DNA from: Sphingopyxis sp. 113P3
GTDB lineage: Bacteria; Pseudomonadota; Alphaproteobacteria; Sphingomonadales; Sphingomonadaceae
DNA length: 64,000 nucleotides
Direction: 5' to 3'
Assembly: GCF_001278035.1 (NCBI RefSeq)
Contig: NZ_CP009452.1
Coordinates: 281,501-345,500 of the forward strand
A program made the position numbers and the translations under genes. The stretch's first letter is position 1. Every line of letters begins with the position of its first letter. Shown here in pieces: positions 26,341-35,907 of the stretch. The notes below the pieces were generated by a model, which did no database searches, was not told the DNA's origin, and was given only the letters and a program-made list of their open reading frames with translations.

Positions 26341-26799
26341 TCACCGGCAAACATTGACCCATTGGGCTTTGGTGATCGCGGCCATCCGGTCAGGCTCGAT
26401 CCGCAAAGCTGCGTTCGTGGCGCCCGCCGCCGGAATGACGACGGCAAACAGGCGCAGGCTTTCATCGCAATAGACCGGCAGGGCCGATGCAAGGCCAAAC
26501 GGGCAGACGCCACCCACAGGGTGTCCCGTGATCGTCTCGACCTCTTCCCGGCCCAGCATTTTGACCTTGCCGCCGAACGCCGCCTTTGCCTTGCCATTGT
26601 CGAGACGCGCGTCTCCCGCAGTGACCAGCAGCACGACGCGCTCGCCGACCCGCAAGGAGAGCGTCTTGGCGATCTGCGCGGGTTCCACCCCATGGGCGGC
26701 GGCCGCTTCAGCGACCGTCGCCGTGCTGGCCTGCGTTTCGAGGATTTCTATATCCGGGGCATGGGCAGCCATGAACGCCTTCACACTTTCCAAACTCAT
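26341..26799 (-). CDS. YbaK/EbsC-family aminoacyl-tRNA deacylase
   Basis: 152 residues from ATG at 26797-26799 (MSLESVKAFMAAHAPDIEI). Family blocks: IAKTLSLRVGERVVLLVTAGDARLD (in pieces), the lysine of KTL, TGHPVGGVCPFGL and LPVYCDESL. YbaK proteins hydrolyse mischarged Cys-tRNA(Pro) or related mis-acylated tRNAs in trans. It follows the broken dnaE2 on the same strand. A diverged fragment of the same gene end lies 10.5 kb to the left, on the far side of the phosphonate genes. A longer in-frame start (26889) is possible but overlaps dnaE2's terminal codons. Confidence 0.85.
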   Translation of the reverse strand: MSLESVKAFMAAHAPDIEILETQASTATVAEAAAAHGVEPAQIAKTLSLRVGERVVLLVTAGDARLDNGKAKAAFGGKVKMLGREEVETITGHPVGGVCPFGLASALPVYCDESLRLFAVVIPAAGATNAALRIEPDRMAAITKAQWVNVCR

Positions 26800-26885
26800 T
26801 CTCTTTGCCGGCCTTTCTTCATGGGAAGTTTGTGATCGCGATTGGCTTTGAACGAGCGGCGCGCGTGCAGCAATCGTCATAAGGC

Positions 26886-29800
26886 TCAATGGAAGTTACG
26901 TGACTTCACCCTGAGCGCGCCCTCATGTCGATCTGCGCCACGAAGGCCGGCCATGGGCGGCGGCCGTTCACGAGGATCGTCCGTCGCACCGAAGCGCGCG
27001 CCAACGCCGCGCCCGCCGGGTTTTGGGAAGGCATCTCCCAACTCGCTGAGACTGGACAGCAAGGGCGTGAGATCGAACAGCTTCGCGCAGATCAGATGGA
27101 TGACATCGCCCTCGCGCTGGATGCGTCCCTGAATGCCAAGCATCGCGCTGGTCAGGACGATCCGCCGCTGCTTCTCATAGAGGTCCGGCCAGACGACGAG
27201 ATTGGCGATGCCGGTTTCGTCCTCGATGGTGATGAAGGTGACGTTCTTCGCCGATCCGGGGCGCTGCCGGACCAGCACCAGCCCGGCGGTCCGAACCGGG
27301 CGACCGTCCTTCAGCGCATGGGCATCGGCGCAGGACAGGAAGCGTTGGCGCGCCAGTTCTCCGCGCAGGAAAGCAAGCGGATGCCGGCGCAGGGTCAGGC
27401 CGGTATGGCGATAATCCTCCACCACCTCGCGGCCCGCCGTCATGGCCTTCAGCCGGACGGCTTCCTCGACGATCTCGGCGGGCGGGCGCCCGTCGTCGCT
27501 CGCGCTCGCCGCGAACAGCGGTAGCGGCTCATCGCGTTGCGCCTTGATCGCCCACAGCGCCTCGCGCCGTTCTTGCCCGAACGCAGGGCGGAACGCATCC
27601 GCTTCCGCCAGCTTCACCAGCGCGGCCGCAGGCACGCCGGCGCGGCGCCACAGGTCATCAATATCCCGGAACGGCTGTTCGGCACGGGCCGCGACGATGG
27701 CGGCGGCTTGGGCGTTGGCGAGGCCGGAGACCCGGTTGAACCCGAGCCGGATCGCGAAACGGTCATCGCCAGTCGGCTCCAGCGTGCAGTCCCAGCGCGA
27801 GGCGTTGACGCAGACGGGCCGCACCTCGACGCCGTGGCTCTGGGCATCGCGCACGATTTGCGCAGGTGCGTAGAAACCCATCGGCTGACTGTTGAGCAGC
27901 GCGGCGCAGAAGACATCGGGGTGCCAGCATTTGAGCCAGGCGCTGGCATAGGCGATCAGCGCAAAGCTGGCGGCATGGGATTCCGGGAACCCATAGCTGC
28001 CGAACCCTTCGAGCTGGCCGATGATCTTCCCGGCGAACTCTTGCGTATAACCGCGCTCGATCATCCCGCTCATCAGCCGCTCGCGGAAATGGGCCACGCC
28101 GCCGGTATGCTTGAACGTCGCCATCGCGCGGCGGAGCTGGTCGGCCTCGGCGGCGCTGAACCCGGCGCAGACCATCGCGACCTGCATCGCCTGTTCCTGA
28201 AACAGCGGAACGCCAAGCGTTTTGCCCAGTACCTTCTCCAGTTCGGGTGTCGGGAAGTCGACCTTCTCCTCGCCCTCGCGTCGCCGCAGATAGGGATGCA
28301 CCATGTCGCCCTGGATCGGGCCGGGCCGGACGATCGCGACCTGGATGACCAGATCATAATAGGTGCGTGGGCGCATGCGCGGCAGCATCGCCATCTGCGC
28401 TCTGGATTCGATCTGGAACGTGCCGAGCGTGTCGGCCTTGCGGATCATCGCATAGGTGCGCGGATCTTCCGCCGGGATCGACGCGAGATCGAGATCGACG
28501 CCCTTATGCCCGCGCAGCAGGTCGAACCCGCGCCGCATGGCCGAGAGCATCCCCAGCGCCAGCACATCGACCTTCATCATCTTCAGCGCATCGACATCGT
28601 CCTTGTCCCATTCGATCACCTGCCGGTCTTCCATCGCCGCCGGTTCGATTGGCACCAGTTCGTCGAGCCGGTCCTCGGTCAGCACGAAGCCGCCGGGATG
28701 CTGCGAGAGATGGCGCGGGGTGCCGATCAGCTGGCGGGCAAGATCGAGGGTCAGCCGGAGGCGTCGATCGTCAAGATTGAGGTTCAGTTCCTCGGCGTGC
28801 TTGGGCTCGGCGCCTTCGGTCGACCAGCCCCAGATCTGCGAGGACAGCAGGCTGATCATGTCCTCGGGCAGGCCCATCGCCTTGCCGACGTCGCTCAGCG
28901 CGCCCTTGGCGCGGTAGCGGATCACGGTCGAGCACAGCGCGGCGCGGGTTCTGCCATAGGTATCATAGACCCACTGGATGACTTCCTCACGGCGCTGGTG
29001 CTCGAAATCGACATCGATGTCGGGCGGCTCGCGCCGTTCCTCGCTGACGAACCGCTCGAACAGCAGGTTGTTGCGCGAGGGATCGATCGAGGTGATGCCG
29101 AGTACATAGCAGACCGCGCTGTTGGCGGCCGAGCCACGCCCCTGGCAGAGGATGCCCTGCGAGCGCGCAAAGCGGACGATCGAATCCACCGTCAGGAAAT
29201 AGGGCGCATAATCGAGGCTCTCGATCAGCCCCAGTTCGTGCCGCAGGGTTGCGGCAACCTCATCGGGCAGGCCTTCGGGGAAACGCTCGGCCACGCCTTC
29301 CCATGTGCGCTTCTCCAGTGTCGCCTGCGCGGTCAGGCCATCGTCAACCACTTCATGCGGATATTGATAGGCCAGCTCGTCGAGGCTGAACCGGCAGCGC
29401 TCGGCCAGTTCGAGCGAACGCGCCACGGCTTCGGGCCACAGGCGGAACAGCCGGGCCATTTCTTCCGGGGGCTTCAGGTAACGGTCGGCATGGCGGTTCT
29501 TCGCGAACCCCACATCGTCAATGGTGCGGCCCTCGCGGATGCAGGTCATCACATCCTGAAGCATCCGGCGGTCGGGCGCATGGAACAGCACGTCATTGGT
29601 CGCGACCGTCGGCACGCCCGCCTGCGCCGCCATGTTCACCAGATCGTGCAGCCGCAGGAAATCACGCGGACGGCGGCGCAGGGTCAGCGCCATGTAGCAG
29701 CAGCCCGGAAAAGCGATGCGAGGCGGCGCAGGCGCATGGCGGTCAGGTCATCCGCGGCATCGGGGACGAGCATGGCGATCAGGCCTTCGCCCCAATCGGC

Positions 29801-29957
29801 GAGATCATCCCAATGGAGTTCGCACTTCGCCTTGCCGGCGCGGGCCTTGCCGACCGACAGCATCCGGCAGAGCCGGGCATAGGCCGGGCGATCGGTGGGG
29901 TAGACGAGGATGTCGGTGCCATCGGTGAGGATCAGCCGGCAGCCGACCGGGACGCCT
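26886..29957 (-). pseudogene. dnaE2: dnaE2 (error-prone DNA polymerase, imuC), 5'-truncated and frameshifted
   Basis: The main open part (26886-29693, 935 codons) has C-family polymerase blocks typical of DnaE2: [72 protein letters not shown], and the C-terminal [16 protein letters not shown] and VKSRNFH. Upstream, coding similarity continues in another frame ([51 protein letters not shown]), so a single-base loss lies near 29710 in the TTTTCC run. It then stops at an IS5-family fragment at about 29957. Roughly the first 60-100 residues of the PHP domain and the usual imuA-imuB partners are missing. Confidence 0.85.
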
Positions 29958-30388
29958 GATCGGCCGGACGAAGGGCGGTATGAACACCAAGCTTCATGCC
30001 GTGACCGATGCGAACGGTCGCCCGATCAGCTTCTTCATGACCGCCGGGCAGGTCAGCGATTATACGGGCGCGGCCGCCTTGCTCGACAGCCTGCCCAAGG
30101 CACAATGGATGCTGGCCGACCGAGGCTATGATGCCGACTGGTTCCGTGACGCCTTGCAGGAAAAGGGCATCACGCCCTGCATCCCGGGCCGGAAAATACG
30201 AAACAAGACCGTCAAATACGACAAGCGCCGCTACAAACGCCGCAACCGTATCGAGATCATGTTCGGTCGCCTGAAAGACTGGCGGCGGGTCGCAACCCGT
30301 TACGATCGGTGCCCGAAGGCCTTCTTCTCCGCCGTCGCTCTCGCCGCGACCGTCATATTCTGGCTCTGATCAATGAGTCCTGACCCTA
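29958..30388 (+). mobile_element. IS5-family element, right-hand remnant
   Basis: Starts abruptly where dnaE2 coding ends, in the middle of the transposase (LIGRTKGGMNTKLHAV). It runs through the transposase stop (30367-30369) to a likely right end near TGAGTCCTGACCCTAG. The left end and the N-terminal half of the transposase are absent, so it cannot move by itself. The right boundary is approximate. Confidence 0.75.
29980..30369 (+). pseudogene. IS5-family transposase, C-terminal fragment
   Basis: 129 codons from the internal ATG at 29980. Catalytic-domain blocks are WMLADRGYDADWFRDAL (with the second DDE aspartate), ITPCIPGRKIRNK, and RRNRIEIMFGRLKDWRRVATRYDR, read in pieces, with the DDE glutamate. 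It ends in FFSAVALAATVIFWL, the usual C-terminus. About half of a normal transposase is present. Confidence 0.85.
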
Positions 30389-30422
30389 GCAAAAAACTAG
30401 CCTTTTCAACTCTATAGCTTTC

Positions 30423-31136
30423 TTATTTACGCCTCCAGCGGAAATACCAGACCTCATGCCCCTGTGCGCGCGCCTTGGCTTCATATCGCGTCTCGGGCCA
30501 GCCGCCCGGGCGGACGAGAAAGTCCTTCGCCTCCTTTGCCAGCCATTCGAACTGGTGGCGGTGACGCCGCATTATCATGAGCGCGTGGGCGAGGTAGACG
30601 GGATGGTCGGTGCCAAAACGGAACTCCCCGCCGGCTTTTAGTTTCGCTGCAATCAGATCGACTGGACCGTCGTTCATCATCCGCCGCTTCGCGTGGCGCG
30701 CCTTCGGCCAGGGGTCGGGGTGGAGCAGATAGGCGAAGGAGAGGGCGCCGTCGGGGATGCGGCGCAGGACTTCCAGCGCGTCTCCGTGATGGATGCGAAT
30801 ATTGGCAAGCGGCGGGTGCGCGCCATGATCGCCGCTGACGTGGACCAGGGCCTGCGCGACACCGTTGAGGAAAGGCTCGGCACCGATAAATCCATGATCG
30901 GGCAGCATGTCCGCGCGCGCTGCCATATGCTCGCCGCCGCCAAAGCCGATCTCGAAATGCAATGGGCATGCCTGCCCGAACAAGCGCTCCGCCGACACTT
31001 CGCCTTCCTCGGGCACGGCAATCTGCGGAAGCAGATGGTCGACAAGATCCTGCTGTCCCGCGCGCAGGGGCTTCCCCTTGGCGCGGCCGTAGAGACGGTT
31101 CAGTGTGGTCGGGTCGCCGGACTTGTAAGCGGTCAT
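30423..31136 (-). CDS. trmB: tRNA (guanine-46-N7)-methyltransferase
   Basis: 237 residues from ATG at 31134-31136. SAM-binding block HFEIGFGGGEHMAARA (about residues 58-73), then GAEPFLNGVAQAL, the family signature HPDPWPKARHAKRRM, and GGEFRFGTDHPVY. It uses S-adenosylmethionine to methylate G46 in the tRNA variable loop. It is 52 bp behind metK on the same strand, so it sits next to the enzyme that makes its cofactor; lnt-metK-trmB is probably one transcript. Confidence 0.92.
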   Translation of the reverse strand: MTAYKSGDPTTLNRLYGRAKGKPLRAGQQDLVDHLLPQIAVPEEGEVSAERLFGQACPLHFEIGFGGGEHMAARADMLPDHGFIGAEPFLNGVAQALVHVSGDHGAHPPLANIRIHHGDALEVLRRIPDGALSFAYLLHPDPWPKARHAKRRMMNDGPVDLIAAKLKAGGEFRFGTDHPVYLAHALMIMRRHRHQFEWLAKEAKDFLVRPGGWPETRYEAKARAQGHEVWYFRWRRK

Positions 31137-31188
31137 GGCGCGCGCCCTAGCGTTCGAGGACCCGGGCGGCAAGCGCCCCGGCACTCTG

Positions 31189-32412
31189 TCAGGCGAAGGC
31201 CGCCTTCAGCTTGTCGGTCAGGTCCGTGCGCTCCCACGGAAAAGCGTCGCCGTGCGCCTGGCGGCCGAAATGCCCATAGGCGGCGGTCTGCCGGTAGATC
31301 GGCTTGTTGAGGCCGAGGTGGGTGCGGATGCCCTTCGGCGTCAGGCGGACCAGTTGCGGAATCAGCTGTTCGAGCGATGCTTCGGTCACGCCGTTGGCGG
31401 CCGTGCCATGGAGGTCGACATAGACCGACAGCGGCTCGGCGACGCCGATCGCATAGGAAAGCTGGATGGTGCAACGTCGCGCGAGCCCTGCTGCAACGAT
31501 ATTCTTGGCAAGATAACGCGTGATATAGGCGGCCGAGCGGTCGACCTTGGTCGGGTCCTTGCCACTGAACGCGCCGCCGCCGTGCGGGCTCGCACCCCCG
31601 TAGGTGTCGACGATGATCTTGCGCCCCGTCAGCCCGGCATCACCGTCGGGCCCGCCGATCTCGAAGCGCCCGGTCGGGTTGATGTGATAGACAGTGTTGG
31701 CAGTCAGCAGTTCGGCGGGCAGTACCTCGGCAACCACGCTCTTCACATAGTCGCGAAGCGTCGCATATTTTGCCTCATCGCCTTCACCATTGTGCCAGTA
31801 ATATCCGGGCGCATGCTGGGTCGACACCACGATCGCGGTGGCCTCGACCGGGCGCTCGTTGGCGTAACGAAGCGTGACCTGGCTCTTCGCATCCGGCTCG
31901 AGGAACGGCGCCTTGCCCGACTTGCGGTCCGCCGCCATGCGCTCCAGAATCTTGTGACTGTAATCGAGTGTAGCCGGCATGAGGTCGGGTGTCTCGTCCG
32001 AGGCGTAGCCGAACATGATGCCCTGGTCGCCGGCGCCTTCGTCCTTGTCGCCGCTTTCGTCGACGCCCTGCGCGATATGGGCCGACTGGCCGTGAAGGTT
32101 ATTCTCGAAGCGCAGCGTTTGCCAATGAAAACCATCCTGCTCGTAGCCGATTTCCTTCACCGTCTTGCGGACGGTCGCCTCGATCTCTTCCAGCGCGCCG
32201 GGCGCCCATTTGCCATTTTCGTACACGCCTTTGCAGCGAATCTCGCCCGCCAGCACGACAAGCTGGGTGGTAGTCAGCGTCTCGCACGCGACACGCGCCT
32301 CGGAATCCTTCGACAGGAACAGGTCGACGATCGAATCCGAAATCTGGTCCGACACCTTGTCGGGGTGACCTTCGGACACGCTCTCGGACGTGAAAAGGAA
32401 GCTGTTGCGCAT
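31189..32412 (-). CDS. metK: S-adenosylmethionine synthetase
   Basis: 407 residues. Diagnostic blocks: [20 protein letters not shown] (N-terminal, Mg/ATP), [12 protein letters not shown] (methionine/ATP site) and [16 protein letters not shown] (P-loop-like C-terminal motif). Forms S-adenosylmethionine from methionine and ATP in the cytoplasm. The upstream gap is only 52 bp and contains a palindrome (32434-32455) that could be an operator. A long frame on the opposite strand is its shadow. Confidence 0.97.
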   Translation of the reverse strand: MRNSFLFTSESVSEGHPDKVSDQISDSIVDLFLSKDSEARVACETLTTTQLVVLAGEIRCKGVYENGKWAPGALEEIEATVRKTVKEIGYEQDGFHWQTLRFENNLHGQSAHIAQGVDESGDKDEGAGDQGIMFGYASDETPDLMPATLDYSHKILERMAADRKSGKAPFLEPDAKSQVTLRYANERPVEATAIVVSTQHAPGYYWHNGEGDEAKYATLRDYVKSVVAEVLPAELLTANTVYHINPTGRFEIGGPDGDAGLTGRKIIVDTYGGASPHGGGAFSGKDPTKVDRSAAYITRYLAKNIVAAGLARRCTIQLSYAIGVAEPLSVYVDLHGTAANGVTEASLEQLIPQLVRLTPKGIRTHLGLNKPIYRQTAAYGHFGRQAHGDAFPWERTDLTDKLKAAFA

Positions 32413-32433
32413 GGAGATGCCTTCTGTGGATCG

Positions 32434-32455
32434 GATATAAAGGATGCTTTATGTC
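32434..32455. promoter_or_regulatory. candidate methionine-regulon operator before metK
   Basis: A 22-bp palindrome with core ATAAAG-GATG-CTTTAT (perfect 6-bp arms, 32437-32452) extended by GA/TC at the ends, about 20 bp before the metK start. It resembles sites I recall for ArsR-type S-adenosylhomocysteine-responsive regulators (SahR). The regulator itself is not in the window. Confidence 0.45.
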
Positions 32456-32464
32456 GCGTTGCTG

Positions 32465-34138
32465 TTAGCGTCCGCGGCGCCGAAAGGCAATGGCAGCCGC
32501 GATGAGCAGCAGCGCGAGACCGACGGGCACGATGTTGCCGTAGCGCGCAAATGGCGTTGGTGCCCGCGCGCGCGGAATGGAGCTGTCGATCCGCCCCGCC
32601 TTGTGCATCGGAATCGCGTCGAGGACGCGCCCGTCCGCATCGATTACTGCACTGATGCCCGTCGGCGTCGCGCGTAGAACGGGCAAGCCCTCCTCGATCG
32701 CACGCAGCCGGGCCTGCGCCAGATGCTGCGGCGGACCCCAGGCGCCGAACCAGGCATCGTTCGATGGATTGAAGATGAAATCAGGACGGTAAGCGCGGTC
32801 GACCACTTGTCCCGAGAAGATGATCTCGTAACAGATTTGCAGACCGGCCCTGCCGAAGCGCCCGAGGTCGAGCGTTCGCGCACCCGGGCCAGGCCAGAAG
32901 TCGATATCGCCCGGTGCGAGCCGCGACAGACCGATGGCCGAGAGCAGAGAACGCATCGGCAGATATTCGCCGTAGGGGACAAGATGCGCCTTGTCGTAGC
33001 GCGGGCCGAGCGTGCCGTCGGAATGGACGGTCATGACCGCGTTGCGCGCGCCGACGACGTCCCCGGTGCGGTCGAGTTCGAGCTTGAGCGCGCCGAGCAG
33101 CATCAGGTCGCCTGCGTTCATGAGGTCGGTCAGCCGGCCGCGCGCCGCAGCCGGCGCGCGGTCGTAATAGACCGACGGATAGCCGGCCTCGAGGTAATCG
33201 GGGATTGCCGCCTCGGGCCAGAGGATCAGACGCGGGGTCTCATCCTTCGGAATCGTGAGCCGCGCGAGCTTGGCAAAATTGGCATCGGCCTTGCCGCCCT
33301 CCCATTTGTCCTCCTGTCCAATATTGGGCTGGACAAGGGTGACAGGGACCGCGCCCCGTTGCGAAGATTCGGCGACACTCATGTTCGCCAGCAGCGCTAC
33401 CAGAAGCGGCACACAGAGAAACGCAATGGGGGCGAGGATCACGGTAGAAAAGAAGGTGCCGCTCTTGGGCTTGCTGCGAAAGGTTGCCGGCCAACGGAAC
33501 GCCAGGCGCAGCCCCCATCCGACCCACAGCAGGGTGAGCCCCGACAGGCCGTACGTCCCGACGGTCTTCGCCGGTAAGGCCAGCGAAACCGGAACGAGAA
33601 TTGCGCCCAGAGGATTCCAGGCGAAACCGGTGAAGATCCAGCTTCGCAGCCATTCGGTGAGCGTCCAGAAAGCTGCGAGTGCGAGGATGAAGGACAATGT
33701 TGGCACCGCAGCAACCGGGATTGCATTGGGCCTCGGGTTTCGGCTGCCTGCGGCGACCAAGGAAGTCGCGGCGTATCGTTTCAACGCCCACGTGCCCCAT
33801 GCTGTGAGCGCTGGATAGAAGGCGAGATAAAGCGACAACAAGAGTACGGCGACCCAGCCGAGCCAGGCCGGCATCGCGGCCTGATAGGTGAAGGCGGTGG
33901 CGATCCAGTTGAGGCCGAGCGCGAAATGGCCCACCCCGAACGCCCAGCCCATTCCGAACGTGCGCCAGCCGCGAGTGCTGCGGGCGACGAGCGCCATCCA
34001 GCCCGCGAGCGCGAGCAGGGTCAGCGGCCAGAGGTTCAGCGGGGCGAAGCCTGTTGCAGAGACGAGCCCCAGAATGAACGCGGACAGCCTGGTATAGCGA
34101 TCGGCAAGAGCGGTGATGCGGAGTAGAAATGCGGTCAC
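32465..34138 (-). CDS. lnt: apolipoprotein N-acyltransferase
   Basis: 557 residues from GTG at 34136-34138, chosen because AAGG lies 8 bases upstream. An earlier in-frame GTG at 34196-34198 overlaps the lrp stop and has no ribosome binding site. N-terminal half has about six membrane helices (FAPLNLWPLTLLALAGW, GVGHFALGLNWIATAF). The C-terminal nitrilase domain carries the catalytic triad regions LILWPEAAIPDY (Glu), RYDKAHLVPYGEYLP (Lys) and LQICYEIIFSGQ (Cys). It acylates the N-terminal Cys of lipoproteins at the inner membrane. Upstream of metK on the same strand. Confidence 0.93.
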   Translation of the reverse strand: MTAFLLRITALADRYTRLSAFILGLVSATGFAPLNLWPLTLLALAGWMALVARSTRGWRTFGMGWAFGVGHFALGLNWIATAFTYQAAMPAWLGWVAVLLLSLYLAFYPALTAWGTWALKRYAATSLVAAGSRNPRPNAIPVAAVPTLSFILALAAFWTLTEWLRSWIFTGFAWNPLGAILVPVSLALPAKTVGTYGLSGLTLLWVGWGLRLAFRWPATFRSKPKSGTFFSTVILAPIAFLCVPLLVALLANMSVAESSQRGAVPVTLVQPNIGQEDKWEGGKADANFAKLARLTIPKDETPRLILWPEAAIPDYLEAGYPSVYYDRAPAAARGRLTDLMNAGDLMLLGALKLELDRTGDVVGARNAVMTVHSDGTLGPRYDKAHLVPYGEYLPMRSLLSAIGLSRLAPGDIDFWPGPGARTLDLGRFGRAGLQICYEIIFSGQVVDRAYRPDFIFNPSNDAWFGAWGPPQHLAQARLRAIEEGLPVLRATPTGISAVIDADGRVLDAIPMHKAGRIDSSIPRARAPTPFARYGNIVPVGLALLLIAAAIAFRRRGR

Positions 34139-34194
34139 GCGCGATGCCTTAGACGATCGGTCCGCATTTGTATCGCCAATTGGCGTGTGCGGGC

Positions 34195-34641
34195 TCACAT
34201 CCGGCGGTGGCTGCGCATCGCAAAGCTCGACGTGATGCGCGAGACACCGGGGAGGCGCGAGAGGACGTCGCGATGAAACACGCCATAGTCGTCGATTCCG
34301 GCGATCTGGACGCGGAGGATATAATCGCCGTCACCGGTCATCAGGTACCATTCCTGAATTTCGGGGTGCCGGCGTAGCGCCGCCTCGAACCGGACGAGAT
34401 ATTCCTCCGTCTGCCGCTCAAGCTCGATCTGCACGATCGCGATCGTGCCTTCGTCGGGCGCCGTGCCCGAGACGATCGCGCTATAGCCGCGAATGACTCC
34501 CGACTGTTCGAGCAGGCGGACACGCCGAAGGCAGGCCGAAGGCGAGAGCCCGACCTCAGCGGCGAGCGCCCTGTTGGTGATCCGCGCGTTGAGGCGAAGG
34601 TGGGTGAGGATGCGCCGGTCGGCGTCGTCAAGCGCGTTCAT
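34195..34641 (-). CDS. Lrp/AsnC-family regulator, likely of alanine catabolism
   Basis: 148 residues from ATG at 34639-34641. The N-terminal helix-turn-helix is NRALAAEVGLSPSACLRRV (about residues 22-40). The C-terminal RAM/AsnC domain includes EWYLMTGDGDYILRVQI. It is divergent from the alanine racemase gene with a 120-bp shared region. This is the classic arrangement for a local Lrp-type activator of the alr-dadA catabolic genes, with alanine as probable effector. Confidence 0.88.
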   Translation of the reverse strand: MNALDDADRRILTHLRLNARITNRALAAEVGLSPSACLRRVRLLEQSGVIRGYSAIVSGTAPDEGTIAIVQIELERQTEEYLVRFEAALRRHPEIQEWYLMTGDGDYILRVQIAGIDDYGVFHRDVLSRLPGVSRITSSFAMRSHRRM

Positions 34642-34761
34642 GCAGAAAATTCCAATAATTCGCAGATTCTTCGAAAGTCGTGCGGTGTTCGGCCCGAACA
34701 ATATATAGATCGGTGAAATATGCAGCATGATATTCGCTAACTCTCCTACTGGGAGCGCGAT

Positions 34762-35907
34762 ATGCAGCAGTTATCTTGCGTTGAAAGCTGTTCGAGCCGC
34801 CTTGGCATCGACCTCGATGCCCTGCGCGCCAATTACCGCACGCTCACCGAACGCGTAGCGCCCGCGCGCTGCGGTGCGGTGGTCAAGGCGAATGCCTATG
34901 GTCTCGGCGCAACGCGCGTCGGCGCTGCGCTGTATCGCGAAGGCTGCCGCACCTTTTTCGTCGCCCAGCTCTCGGAGGTCGCCCCGCTTGCAAGCGCGGT
35001 CGGCGCTGACGCTGCGATTTTCATTCTCAATGGGCTCGACCCTGCGAGCGAGGGAGCCTGCACTGCTGCTGGCGCTATCCCTGTGCTCAATTCCTTGTCG
35101 CAAGTCACGCGCTGGCGCGCCAGCGCCCGCAGGCTCGGATTTCCGCTTCCCGCTGCGCTACAGGTCGACAGCGGCATGTCGCGCCTCGGCCTCGCGGTGG
35201 AGGATGCGCTCGCGCTCGCCGCCGACCCCGCGTGCGCCCGCGAACTCGACCTCCGGCTGCTGATGACGCATCTTGCCTGCGCCGACGAGCCAGGCCGCGC
35301 TGCGAATGGGGAGCAGCTTGCTGCCTTTCGCCGGATTGCAGCGCATTTCCCGGGTGTCCCCGCGTCGATCGCCAACAGCGGCGGCGTCTTTCTCCCCCCA
35401 CCATTCCACGCGGATCTCGCGCGTCCGGGCGTCGCATTGTTCGGGGTCGATCCGGGGCCCCACGCGGTAGGGCTGCGCCCCGTCGTCCAGCTTCACGCCC
35501 GGGTGCTCCAGATCCGCACCGTCGCGGCGGGAACCCGGGTCGGCTATGGCCTGGACCATATCGCCCCCGCGCCGCAGCGGCTTGCAACGATCGCGCTGGG
35601 CTATGCCGACGGCTGGCCGCGCTCCCTCGGCGGCGCGGGGGCCTTGTGGCACCGCGGCATACGGCTGCCCATCGTCGGGCGCGTTTCCATGGACAGCCTC
35701 ACCGTCGACATCAGCGCCCTTCCCCAGGGCGAACTCGCCGAAGGCGATTTCGTCGAATGTCTTGGGCCCTCGCAGTCGCTCGCAGATGCGGCGCGCGACG
35801 CTCGAACCATCGCCTATGAGATACTGACGCGGCTCGGTGCACGTCACGCGCGCATCTTCGTCGAGGACGGCAACGCCGAGATCGTCCTGCCGGGGCGCGC
35901 GCCATGA
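34762..35907 (+). CDS. alanine racemase (catabolic type, DadX-like)
   Basis: 381 residues. PLP lysine in [17 protein letters not shown] (about residue 39), substrate-site segments [11 protein letters not shown] and ANSGGVF, catalytic tyrosine in [11 protein letters not shown], and C-terminal domain [12 protein letters not shown]. Interconverts L- and D-alanine. It overlaps dadA by 4 bp and stands opposite an Lrp regulator, which favours the catabolic role over cell-wall supply, although it might serve both. Confidence 0.92.
   Translation: MQQLSCVESCSSRLGIDLDALRANYRTLTERVAPARCGAVVKANAYGLGATRVGAALYREGCRTFFVAQLSEVAPLASAVGADAAIFILNGLDPASEGACTAAGAIPVLNSLSQVTRWRASARRLGFPLPAALQVDSGMSRLGLAVEDALALAADPACARELDLRLLMTHLACADEPGRAANGEQLAAFRRIAAHFPGVPASIANSGGVFLPPPFHADLARPGVALFGVDPGPHAVGLRPVVQLHARVLQIRTVAAGTRVGYGLDHIAPAPQRLATIALGYADGWPRSLGGAGALWHRGIRLPIVGRVSMDSLTVDISALPQGELAEGDFVECLGPSQSLADAARDARTIAYEILTRLGARHARIFVEDGNAEIVLPGRAP

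Noticed and set aside
26141..26473. 110-codon plus-strand frame left of ybaK
   Set aside because: It runs antisense into ybaK and has no ribosome binding site or motif.
27537..29882. Long open frame on the plus strand (781 codons)
   Set aside because: Antisense to dnaE2; rich in Arg, Asp, Gly and His with no recognisable domain.
32413..32464. SAM riboswitch before metK
   Set aside because: Only 52 nt are available between lnt and metK and the visible structure is a simple palindrome, not a known riboswitch fold.
31135..32505. 456-codon plus-strand frame
   Set aside because: Shadow of metK on the opposite strand.
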